From assembly GCA_964483175.1 (NCBI GenBank), contig CAZAAT010000051.1, positions 1 through 16,734 of the forward strand: DNA of 16,734 bases, read 5' to 3'. The translations under genes were made by a program, and so were the position numbers. The notes beneath the pieces were generated by a model, which saw nothing but the letters and a program-made list of their open reading frames with translations, made no database searches and had not been told where the DNA came from. Source of the DNA: JAAYHC01 sp964483175. GTDB lineage: Bacteria > Bacillota > UBA5301. Shown in pieces: positions 8,618-14,656 of the stretch (within the stretch, counting starts at the first letter, position 1; every line of letters starts with the position of its first letter).

Positions 8618-9349
8618 CTATATATCAGTGAAGATCTCCGCTAAGGCTATAGATAACCCGGCAAAAGTGGCAGATTCAATCGTGTCGCCTATCTGGTAAA
8701 TTTGCATGTTCTGAACTTCTTTATCAGCGAAGCTATATTGGGCAATCTGTTTAGCCTCAATATCGACAATCCAATATTCGGCAATGCCGCTTTTTTTGTA
8801 GAGGTTTGTTTTAATCGCCAGATCCTTGTCTTTGGTCGACGGAGAAAGCACCTCGACGAGTAGGGAAGGAATGCCTTCATACTTCTTGTCTTCAGTAACC
8901 TTGTCCAGATCGCAGATAACGATAATATCCGGCTGAACAACATTCGGGTCTTCTTCAAATTTAGTCGCGTATCCGTAAAGATGGACATCGAAGGGCGCCG
9001 TCAATGTGCGGCAAGGTTTGCCTTTGAAGTAGTTTGTAAAGTGCCAAGCGATTTCGTTTAATATCAATTGATGGGCAAAACTAGGTGATGCCAAAAGGTA
9101 GACTTCGCCATCAATCAGCTCGTATCTTTGGTCACTTGAATTTACCAAATCCAGATATTCCTCATAACTAACTCTTTTAGATAACTTATAAGCATTGGAC
9201 CCCTCACGGACGAGAACGAAGTCAGGCTGGGTATAACTGATCAGCTTGGCGACGTTTTTGCCGTTTTTGGTGATGATGATCTGCTCTTTTTCGACTAAGG
9301 CAAGATATTTACCGAAAGCATTTTGGAGGTCGGTTGATTTAACATGCAT
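8618..9349 (-). CDS. Phd/YefM-like domain fused to Uma2-family nuclease-like domain
   Basis: The 243-residue product has two parts. Residues 1-45 resemble the DNA-binding half of Phd/YefM antitoxins (STDLQNAFGKYLALVEKEQIIITKNGKNVAKLI). Residues ~58-240 form a Uma2 domain, a PD-(D/E)XK nuclease-fold family. Uma2 signatures are YELIDGEV at 76-83, QPDIIV with D141, LLVEVLSPST with E166, K180, and the closing EYWIVD at 191-196. The putative metal-binding core is D141/E166 with a displaced lysine at 180. It starts with ATG at 9349 behind GAGGAGTGG. The in-frame neighbour ATG is absent, so this start is well supported. Uma2 proteins are widespread but their function is unsettled. The Phd part suggests self-regulation or use of the protein as its own antitoxin-like unit; that is inference. 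Confidence 0.85.
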   Translation of the reverse strand: MHVKSTDLQNAFGKYLALVEKEQIIITKNGKNVAKLISYTQPDFVLVREGSNAYKLSKRVSYEEYLDLVNSSDQRYELIDGEVYLLASPSFAHQLILNEIAWHFTNYFKGKPCRTLTAPFDVHLYGYATKFEEDPNVVQPDIIVICDLDKVTEDKKYEGIPSLLVEVLSPSTKDKDLAIKTNLYKKSGIAEYWIVDIEAKQIAQYSFADKEVQNMQIYQIGDTIESATFAGLSIALAEIFTDI

Positions 9350-9375
9350 TACGATCCACTCCTCAATTGCTATTC

Positions 9376-9407
9376 TAGCTAAAATTATAGCATAAAATAG
9401 CTAAAAT
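9376..9407 (-). promoter_or_regulatory. promoter of the Phd-Uma2/NlpC unit with duplicated operator-like repeat
   Basis: On the minus strand a perfect -10 box TATAAT lies at 9384-9389, with only a weak -35 (CTCGCA, 17 bases upstream). Two exact copies of ATTTTAGCTA (read as TAGCTAAAAT on the plus strand) lie at 9376-9385 and 9398-9407, 22 bases apart, about two helical turns, so they present the same DNA face. One overlaps the -10 edge and the other fills the spacer. This is a plausible site for autoregulation by the Phd domain; the binding protein is inferred. Confidence 0.55.
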
Positions 9408-9474
9408 GCGAGACTAGAGGCCATTATTCTGCGCGTTGGGCGGCCACTCGGTTTTCAGGAAAAGGATCGATAGG

Positions 9475-9503
9475 TTGACCGCAAGGAATATTTTAACAAT
9501 AAT
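9475..9503 (+). promoter_or_regulatory. promoter of the XRE-chemoreceptor-HD-GYP operon
   Basis: TTGACC at 9475-9480 and AATAAT at 9498-9503 are separated by 17 bases, a good match to a housekeeping promoter. It lies 114 bases upstream of the chosen XRE start. The remaining sequence between 9420 and 9475 shows no gene or structured element that I recognise. Confidence 0.5.
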
Positions 9504-9505
9504 AG

Positions 9506-9520
9506 TTATGATTACCATAA
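9506..9520. promoter_or_regulatory. palindromic operator candidate TTATG-N5-CATAA
   Basis: The site reads TTATGATTACCATAA, a perfect 5-base inverted repeat with a 5-base spacer. It begins two bases after the -10 box, so it would cover the transcription start: a typical repressor position. The first 12 bases recur exactly at 12809-12820 in another promoter region. The XRE protein encoded just downstream is the natural candidate ligand, by inference. Confidence 0.5.
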
Positions 9521-9616
9521 AATGAGCAACTTCGTACGAATTTGCTACATAATGTATCCGTTTATTGTAATTCGCGGCATCTTATCTTAACATCATGGAA
9601 AACGGGTGAGATTTCG

Positions 9617-9934
9617 ATGGGCTTGGCTCAGCGTATCCGCTATCTTCGGCTACTGCATGGGTTAACACAGCAACAGTTGGCTAGGCAGCTAAATATCTGT
9701 CGGGCCACTTTATCCCATTACGAAAACGGGTTAAGGGAGCCGGATCTGCAAATGGCTCTGGCGATAGCGGATTTTTTCGGGGTGTCTTTAGATTTTTTGA
9801 GCGGTCGGACCAGCTTGAACTGCTATTGGCTGGAATCGCTAAATTTGATTGAAAATTACGAATGTTTGGTGGTTCCTGTAAGGTTGTTGCGGGTGGACCG
9901 TTCACTCCCCAAAAAGATCAAAACTATGGCTTAG
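9617..9934 (+). CDS. XRE-family helix-turn-helix transcriptional regulator
   Basis: This is a 105-residue protein with a Cro/CI-type HTH at residues ~5-61: LTQQQLARQLNICRATLSHYENGLREPDLQMALAIADFFGVSLDFLSG. I use ATG 9617, which follows GGGTGAG by six bases; an upstream TTG at 9542 would add 25 residues unlike the family. The C-terminal ~42 residues (from SLNCYWLES) have no domain that I recognise and are hydrophobic, perhaps a dimerisation or ligand segment. It is the first gene of an operon, 12 bases ahead of the chemoreceptor gene. It probably represses its own promoter through the palindrome at 9506. Confidence 0.88.
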   Translation: MGLAQRIRYLRLLHGLTQQQLARQLNICRATLSHYENGLREPDLQMALAIADFFGVSLDFLSGRTSLNCYWLESLNLIENYECLVVPVRLLRVDRSLPKKIKTMA

Positions 9935-9946
9935 AGAGGTATCACG

Positions 9947-11926
9947 ATGTTTAAGAGTTTGAAAACAAAACTAATGGTAGGAATGGCGCTTTTATTGGTG
10001 GTTTTTTTGAGTGGTACCGGTATTATCTCATATCTTACCGCTAAGCGAATCTTAGAGAACCAGATTTTTGTTACCGCGAAAAGTAGTGCTCATACCAACG
10101 CTCAGGTCGTTGATCGCTTTATTAACGGGATAGGGCGGGAATTATCTGCTTTGACGGCAACACCTGAGATCCAAAGCATGGACTGGCAAGTGCAGCAACC
10201 GATTCTCAGCCAAGTTTTCGCGAATCATTCCAACTGGGAAAATCTCTACATCGTTGATTTATCGCAGATAGCGCGTACGGCAACTGGCGAGGTGGTAGAC
10301 GTTTCCAATCGAGCATATATTGCAGAAGCGATCCAAACTAAGCGGATGGTTATCGCCAGCCCAGTTAGCAGCAAGATTACTGGTAGGCCCGTAGTGCCGA
10401 TTGTTCAACCAATTCTTCCGGCTGGAGGTTCGGAAGTGGTTGGTGTGCTAGGCATGAACCTAGATCTCGGTTATATCCAAACTATGGTAAACGAAATGAA
10501 GGTAGATGGCGTCAACGGCAACGGTGTGATTATCGACAATAATAAGATTGTAATTGCCCATACCGAGGATAAGTACATTGGAAATTCCCAGTTCTTGCAG
10601 GATGGCAATGAGGGCTTTCGTTCGATAATTGCCAGAATGGTCCAGGGGGAGCAAGGTGTAGAGACTTATGAGTTTAATCGGCAGCCAAAGATAATGGCTT
10701 TCGCCCCAATAGAAATTGCTAAATGGTCGATAGCTTTAGCGGCTGATCTTGATGATGTTCTTGCTCCAGTCAATGCGTTGCGCAACATGATTGTTGGGAT
10801 TGCGCTGCTTGGGGTGTTAATTGCGTGTGGATTTGCGTATTACTTTGCATTTCTCACGGTTAAACCGGTGCTGCAGGTTCAAACAGTCGCGGAAGCGCTT
10901 GCTAATGGCGACCTAACTCAAACGGTTGAAGTCAAATCTCAGGACGAAATCGGACGCATGGCTCGGGCTGTTAATCGCGCAATAACAAATCTAACAGATC
11001 TGATCGGACAAGTATCCAATATTGCTGAAAATGTTGCTGCCTCTTCTCAAGAGCTCTCGGCTGCTTCGGAAGAAGTAGGCCAAGCAACTCAACAAGTTTC
11101 TGAGGCGGTTAGCCAGATGGCCCATGCCTCTGATCAGCAGGCCAAGGAAAGCTTGGATATGTCTCACTCTATTGAAAACTTATCCGAAATAATTGCTCAA
11201 GTTGCCTCCTCCAGTCAAATGATGACCCAATATGCAGATAATGTGATGGCTGTTGCCAATGATGGGGGAGAGCTTATCCGGCAAACCACCGATCAAATGG
11301 AGGTTATTCAAGAGGTCTCGACGCAAATCGGCAACGCGATCACTAGTCTCGGCGAGATGTCCGACGAAATAGGAAAGATTATTGGAGTAATCACCGGCAT
11401 TGCCGACCAAACCAACCTCTTAGCTCTTAATGCTGCTATTGAAGCAGCCCGTGCAGGTGAACAGGGTCGCGGTTTTGCAGTAGTGGCTGAAGAGGTTAGG
11501 AAGCTTGCTGAACAATCGCGAGAAGCTGCTACCCAAATTACAGAGCTGATTGCACAGATACAGTCGGAAATGGAAAAAACTATTTTGGCCCAGGAGAAAA
11601 ATAGCGCTGAGGTCGCCAATGGCCAAGCTGCTATTGGCAACACCGGCAGTGCTTTTACTATGATTACCGACTCGATTCAACAGGTTGTCCAGCAGATTCA
11701 GGAGGTTTATGATGCTACTCGCCATTTGTCCACTAGTAGTGATGAGATGGTTAAAATGGTAACATCTGTTGCGGCTACTGCCGAAGAATCTGCTGCAGGT
11801 GCCCAGGAAATATCGGCAAGTGCCGAGGAGCAAAATGCCTCGATTGAAGAAATTGCCGGCTCCGCTCAAGCCTTGGCTCAGATGGCGGAAGAGTTACAGA
11901 TAGCGGTCGGGAGATTTAAACTCTAG
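9947..11926 (+). CDS. methyl-accepting chemotaxis protein, dCache sensor
   Basis: This is a 659-residue transmembrane chemoreceptor that would signal to CheA/CheW. Domains in order are a membrane helix at ~8-30, an extracytoplasmic double-Cache domain at ~38-270, a second membrane helix at ~281-303, a HAMP domain at ~304-356, and a long coiled-coil signalling domain to the end. The hairpin tip IADQTNLLALNAAIEAARAGE at ~484-504 and GRGFAVVAEEVRKLAEQS are diagnostic. In the ligand pocket, the R-x-W-Y stretch of amino-acid-sensing dCache domains reads R122-A-Y-I here, with D173 retained by position, so a standard amino-acid ligand is doubtful. There is no C-terminal CheR-docking pentapeptide. 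ATG 9947 has AGAGAGGT upstream. The gene is flanked at 12 and 2 bases by operon partners. Confidence 0.95.
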   Translation: MFKSLKTKLMVGMALLLVVFLSGTGIISYLTAKRILENQIFVTAKSSAHTNAQVVDRFINGIGRELSALTATPEIQSMDWQVQQPILSQVFANHSNWENLYIVDLSQIARTATGEVVDVSNRAYIAEAIQTKRMVIASPVSSKITGRPVVPIVQPILPAGGSEVVGVLGMNLDLGYIQTMVNEMKVDGVNGNGVIIDNNKIVIAHTEDKYIGNSQFLQDGNEGFRSIIARMVQGEQGVETYEFNRQPKIMAFAPIEIAKWSIALAADLDDVLAPVNALRNMIVGIALLGVLIACGFAYYFAFLTVKPVLQVQTVAEALANGDLTQTVEVKSQDEIGRMARAVNRAITNLTDLIGQVSNIAENVAASSQELSAASEEVGQATQQVSEAVSQMAHASDQQAKESLDMSHSIENLSEIIAQVASSSQMMTQYADNVMAVANDGGELIRQTTDQMEVIQEVSTQIGNAITSLGEMSDEIGKIIGVITGIADQTNLLALNAAIEAARAGEQGRGFAVVAEEVRKLAEQSREAATQITELIAQIQSEMEKTILAQEKNSAEVANGQAAIGNTGSAFTMITDSIQQVVQQIQEVYDATRHLSTSSDEMVKMVTSVAATAEESAAGAQEISASAEEQNASIEEIAGSAQALAQMAEELQIAVGRFKL

Positions 11927-11928
11927 CT

Positions 11929-12516
11929 ATGTGGACTGACTCGGAGCATCAACTGTATAATCTGGAGCCATTGGCAAAATTGGATCGAGTTACTGCTAAA
12001 CATTCGATTAAGGTAGCCAGATTGTGCTTATTGATTGGGCGGGTCTTGGGGCTTACAGAGTCGGAGATGATCAAATTACGCACCATTGGGTTGTTGCACG
12101 ATCTGGGCAAAATCGCATATCCCAAAGAAATCATCGCCAAACCATGGTGTCTTACCGAACCAGAGTACGAAATGATCAAATTCCATCCCACCATCGGCGC
12201 CAATATGGCACGGGTCGCCGGGTATGAACAGAGTATCGTTGAAGCAATTTGGAGCCATCATGAAAGATTAGATGGCTCCGGATATCCGCGTGCTCATGAA
12301 GGTCAACGGATCAGTATGCTTGCCAGGATCGTGGCGGTAGCTGATACATATGAAGCCATGACGGCAGAACGCCCGTATCGCAAGGCTTTGCCTCCGGCTG
12401 TGGCAATCCAAGAGTTGGAACAGGCGGATAAATATGATCAAGAGGTTGTGCAAGCGTTAGTCACCGCCCTAGGCAGCCCGGAGATGGTTTTTTCGATTGC
12501 TGCTGCGGAAATATAA
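11929..12516 (+). CDS. stand-alone HD-GYP protein, predicted cyclic-di-GMP phosphodiesterase
   Basis: HD-GYP enzymes hydrolyse cyclic-di-GMP at a bi- or tri-iron centre. The 195 residues are nearly all one HD-GYP domain with no sensor or receiver domain. Visible elements are H25, HD at 57-58 followed by LGK, H86 in FHPTIGANM, HH at 110-111 in HHERLDGSGYP, which carries the GYP tripeptide at 118-120, and D139 in AVADTYEAMT followed by RPYRKAL. All metal ligands and the GYP motif appear intact, so activity is expected. The usual FDP near the end reads YDQ (169-171). It starts two bases after the chemoreceptor stop, so it is probably co-translated. Lacking its own sensor, it may act locally with the receptor; that is inference. 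Confidence 0.93.
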   Translation: MWTDSEHQLYNLEPLAKLDRVTAKHSIKVARLCLLIGRVLGLTESEMIKLRTIGLLHDLGKIAYPKEIIAKPWCLTEPEYEMIKFHPTIGANMARVAGYEQSIVEAIWSHHERLDGSGYPRAHEGQRISMLARIVAVADTYEAMTAERPYRKALPPAVAIQELEQADKYDQEVVQALVTALGSPEMVFSIAAAEI

Positions 12517-12542
12517 ATGGACATCCTCCCCCGCAAAAATTA

Positions 12543-12761
12543 CTATATTAACTCTGCACCACAGGAACGTGGACAATCAGCTATCCCATAGTTAGAACAA
12601 TCGTTATTTGGGCAGGTATATTGGCCTTGTTGGGGGCATGTTTGCGAACAGCCATCCTGTGTTGGCGATGACAAGGCATTGGCAACCAGGCCCATCCCAT
12701 TGACCATCATAAATAGAGCAAGTACCAGGCTAATGATGAGGAGCAAATCCTTGGGTCGCAC
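12543..12761 (-). CDS. small secreted six-cysteine protein, function unknown
   Basis: This is a 72-residue product. Residues ~1-29 form a signal peptide (charged RPK, then a long hydrophobic core, ending near VANA). The mature part of ~42 residues has C38, C42, C50, C55, C63 and C67. The spacing is 3-7-4-7-3, symmetric about the centre, which suggests three disulfides and perhaps an internal duplication. The start is GTG 12761, chosen because AGGAGG lies nine bases upstream, one of the best ribosome sites in the window. It converges on the HD-GYP gene across 26 bases and diverges from the barrel-like gene at 12915. I do not recognise the family; it could be a structural exoprotein, a metal binder or a bacteriocin-like peptide, and none of these is shown. 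Confidence 0.7.
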   Translation of the reverse strand: MRPKDLLLIISLVLALFMMVNGMGLVANALSSPTQDGCSQTCPQQGQYTCPNNDCSNYGIADCPRSCGAELI

Positions 12762-12808
12762 CTTTTACCACCTCCTTTTGATGTTTAGTTTTTAACCTGA
12801 ACGAGAAC

Positions 12809-12820
12809 TTATGATTACCA
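12809..12820. promoter_or_regulatory. second copy of the operator-like sequence TTATGATTACCA
   Basis: This is an exact 12-base match to 9506-9517, lying in the 153-base divergent region between the six-cysteine gene and the first barrel-like gene. The right half-site here is CAATC instead of CATAA, so the palindrome is degenerate. An overlapping TGATT-ACC-AATCA palindrome occupies 12812-12824. It is 48 bases upstream of the minus-strand GTG, a likely promoter position. No clear -35/-10 pair is visible for either gene. Confidence 0.4.
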
Positions 12821-12914
12821 ATCAGCTCCAATACCACAGTTTACCCAGAGAAAAAGGAGCTTGATCGTTAATGGGAAATATATGGGTTGAGAGGTAATCT
12901 AGTGGAGGTGCGAA

Positions 12915-13448
12915 ATGAAAGTCAGGGTTTTAGTCGCATTATCGCTATGTCTAATATTGGCCAGTTCAGTAGCTTCTGCAGGATCTTCAATCCAGTTACG
13001 GGTGGGGTTTCCCGAAAAAGGGGTATATTCAGACCTTGCGGTGGGTTTGGATGTTGGAAAGGTCACCATTTTAGCAGGTGTATTAGAAGCTAGCGTCAAT
13101 GCTAATACCGAAAAACATACCTATATCAGCGGGGATATTGGGTATGTCTTAGGAAAAATAACCCCGTTTGTGTCCATGGCAAATGTTAAAGTGGATAATT
13201 CTTCAGTTCAAGTTAGTGAAGGTTGTCCCGGGTTGGGGATCAGAGGCAAGCATAATCTGGGGCGAGTTGTAGTGGATGCCTCCGGTCGTGCCTTTAAATT
13301 TCAAGATGAAATTAACACTCTGCTACGAGCAGACCTAAAGTATCGTGTTGGAGAAAACTCGTTTTTAAGCGTTGGTTATACCAGATGGGATAGGAAGACA
13401 GAAAATTTATTTAGTGGTTTCGGTTTTGGTCTGCAAATGGGCTTTTAA
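12915..13448 (+). CDS. exported beta-barrel-like protein, family unknown
   Basis: This is a 177-residue product with a clear signal peptide (residues 1-22, cleavage after ASA). The mature chain of ~155 residues is rich in alternating polar and hydrophobic stretches typical of beta-strands, and ends in LQMGF, with Phe last as in outer-membrane barrels. An eight-stranded barrel would fit the size. Segments such as YVLGKITPFVSMANV and VGYTRWDRKT align with YKVGDLTPFVASVMV and VGYSQWQIDK of the protein at 13623, so the two are paralogues. It starts at ATG 12915 behind GGAGGTG. There is one Cys (C104) in the mature chain. Function is unknown; the outer-membrane location is inference. Confidence 0.75.
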   Translation: MKVRVLVALSLCLILASSVASAGSSIQLRVGFPEKGVYSDLAVGLDVGKVTILAGVLEASVNANTEKHTYISGDIGYVLGKITPFVSMANVKVDNSSVQVSEGCPGLGIRGKHNLGRVVVDASGRAFKFQDEINTLLRADLKYRVGENSFLSVGYTRWDRKTENLFSGFGFGLQMGF

Positions 13449-13460
13449 GTAGAGGTGATA

Positions 13461-13620
13461 ATGCTGGCCGAAAAAGTCCTTGCTGTACTGCTGTTTTTTG
13501 CAGTGCTGTCAGTATCGGCCGGGATATTTAGCTATTGGTAATGGCGTTGACACCAGCGAGATCATCGCTGATCTTGATAAGTACCATGTGTTTGTCTATA
13601 CCAACCACTTTAGGAGGTAA
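13461..13620 (+). pseudogene. frameshifted small signal-peptide gene between the two barrel-like genes
   Basis: ATG 13461, three bases after the ribosome site AGAGGTG, opens a 26-codon frame (stop at 13539-13541) that begins MLAEKVLAVLLFFAVLSVSA, a good signal peptide. Its last six codons look spurious. The +1 frame from 13522 is open to a TAA at 13618 and reads as plausible protein (GYLAIGNGVDTSEIIADLDK, then YHVFVYTNHFRR). Removing one base near GGG 13521-13523 or T6 at 13494-13499 would join them into a ~52-residue secreted protein, with cleavage VSA-G. The last two codons, AGG AGG, form the ribosome site of the next gene, as expected for a real upstream cistron. It could be a pseudogene, a sequencing error or a recoded gene; no homologue is recognised. 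Confidence 0.5.
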
Positions 13621-13622
13621 AT

Positions 13623-14183
13623 ATGAAAAGATCGGGGCTGTTACTGGTATTGCTACTGGTTTTGAGTGCTCCCGCTTTAGCTGTTTACAGCGAGGTCGAT
13701 CTGGGCTACGCTGGAGGAGATACTCATTTAGAACTCCAGTTTGAGTATGACGGCATAGTGGCCTTTGTTAGTGGCGAAAGCGCCAAACGTAATAATGAAA
13801 ACGATATCTACAACCTGATGAGTCTGGGGCTAGGCTATAAAGTTGGTGATCTTACTCCATTTGTGGCTAGTGTTATGGTGAGTGAAGAGCATTACAAACT
13901 CGGATTAGACCCTGACAAGGGCCCAGTAATCGTGTTGGATGCCAAAAAAGATGATGTTTTATCCGTTGGAGTAAAGTATCGTAAAACACTGGATAAATTT
14001 CTCTTGTCCGGACAGGTGCAGATTTTTAACTATGCAGACTATACAGGGCATTACTATAATGCAGAATGTGGCTACGAGTTTTACGACAGTCGGTATTATG
14101 CAACCGTTGGCTATAGCCAGTGGCAGATAGACAAATCTACGAAACTTGGCGGGTTAGAGATTGGGGCGAGGTTAACCTTTTAG
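13623..14183 (+). CDS. exported beta-barrel-like protein, paralogue of the 12915 product
   Basis: This is a 186-residue product with a signal peptide at residues 1-20 (LLLVLLLVLSAPALA). The mature chain alternates strands and charged loops (for example AKRNNENDIYN and DPDKGP) and ends EIGARLTF, again with a terminal Phe. One Cys lies near residue 149. Similarity to the 12915 product is clearest in the middle (YKVGDLTPFVASVMV) and near the end (VGYSQWQIDK). ATG 13623 is five bases after AGGAGG, a strong site. No terminator is evident after it; a bulged stem at 14217-14239 lacks a T-tract. Function is unknown, with a surface or outer-membrane role inferred from the barrel-like features. Confidence 0.75.
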   Translation: MKRSGLLLVLLLVLSAPALAVYSEVDLGYAGGDTHLELQFEYDGIVAFVSGESAKRNNENDIYNLMSLGLGYKVGDLTPFVASVMVSEEHYKLGLDPDKGPVIVLDAKKDDVLSVGVKYRKTLDKFLLSGQVQIFNYADYTGHYYNAECGYEFYDSRYYATVGYSQWQIDKSTKLGGLEIGARLTF

Positions 14184-14388
14184 AGTAACGCATTGATGAT
14201 ACGCTTGTGTGGATTATTGGTCGCGAAAAGCGGAACCAAGCGAGTATTTCCCGTCAGTATTATCATTAAGCTCTGATGAGTAGCGTGACTCGGAGTTGCA
14301 CCAAGCCAATTATCTGAACTTAGATTTATTCTCCCTTTGCACCGAAGGCATGCACGAAGAATTATTGCTTCGAGGCTTCGCGGACATC
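14184..14388. other. gene-free stretch with hairpin-prone CGAAG repeats
   Basis: I see no supportable gene here. A bulged stem TTGGTCGC...GCGGAACCAA lies at 14217-14239. A cluster of alternating CGAAG and CTTCG words around 14341-14380 could fold into an imperfect hairpin, with no T-tract beside it. Together with the remnant that follows, this forms a 473-base stretch without an intact gene between the barrel-like gene and the AbiE pair. Confidence 0.4.
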
Positions 14389-14621
14389 TTATGAAGACAT
14401 ATAATCTCTCCCCTCCAATTGTTTTGATAACAACTGAATTGCCTCATTAACTCGGGTGAATGGTTTTTTCTGGATATTATACTGCTTTGTCCGGCTTTAG
14501 CCTTTAATGCTTTCTTTAAAATGTGCTCAAAATAATTCACAAATGAGTTGTTTTGGGGTAATATTAAAGTGAACCCGTCATTTGACTCTTTAATTATTAG
14601 CCGAACTAACTCATCGCTGAG
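14389..14621 (-). pseudogene. decayed coding remnant, minus strand, origin unknown
   Basis: Reading the minus strand from 14621, one frame stays open with protein-like content (LSDELVRLIIKESNDGFTLI, then NYFEHILKKALKAKAGQSS). Near 14480 the likely coding frame shifts by one base and continues as YNIQKKPFTRVNEAIQLLSK, then QLEGRDYMSS, to TAA at 14389-14391. The two together give ~80 residues without a start codon and with a stop codon at 14622-14624, so it looks like the C-terminal end of a broken gene. The longest intact frame here (GTG 14540 to 14310) has no ribosome site and crosses the proposed shift. The promoter and operator candidates of the AbiE pair lie inside this remnant. No family is recognised. 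Confidence 0.35.
14536..14564 (+). promoter_or_regulatory. promoter candidate of the AbiE pair
   Basis: TTCACA at 14536-14541 and TAATAT at 14559-14564 are separated by exactly 17 bases, about 95 bases upstream of the antitoxin start. The spacer contains TGAGTT (14544-14549), half of the inverted repeat at 14607. Confidence 0.4.
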
Positions 14622-14624
14622 TTA
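14607..14624. promoter_or_regulatory. inverted repeat, candidate AbiEi operator
   Basis: TAACTCA and TGAGTTA form perfect 7-base arms around TCGC. The site lies between the promoter candidate and the antitoxin start. Related half-sites occur at 14544 (TGAGTT, in the promoter spacer) and 14447-14453 (TTAACTC). AbiEi proteins studied elsewhere repress their own operons by binding upstream inverted repeats, so this is a fitting site, by inference. Confidence 0.5.
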
Positions 14625-14656
14625 AATTGGTCGGGGAATAAAGTGAGGCGAGAAAA

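Noticed and set aside
11660..11675. ATGATTACC inside the chemoreceptor gene as a third operator copy
   Set aside because: Only nine bases match, the palindrome is absent, and the sequence is explained by the coding frame.
12870..12900. Seven-codon leader peptide (MGNIWVER) ahead of the first barrel-like gene
   Set aside because: The ribosome site is 11 bases away, there is no attenuator-like hairpin, and the reading frame is too short to support.
13535..13744. 69-codon plus-strand frame overlapping the start of the second barrel-like gene
   Set aside because: It runs out of frame through a clear signal-peptide gene that has its own AGGAGG site, and its product has no signal-peptide or family features.
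14217..14239. Stem TTGGTCGC / GCGGAACCAA as a terminator of the second barrel-like gene
   Set aside because: The stem has a bulge and is not followed by a T-tract.
14336..14352. Possible attachment-site copy of the tRNA-Leu 3' end (CCGAAGGC shared with the tRNA)
   Set aside because: Only about 8 bases match, far short of a usual integration repeat, and no integrase gene is present in the window.
14310..14540. 76-codon minus-strand open frame in the long gene-free stretch
   Set aside because: There is no ribosome site before its GTG. The protein-like part changes frame halfway, so it is treated as part of a gene remnant rather than an intact gene.
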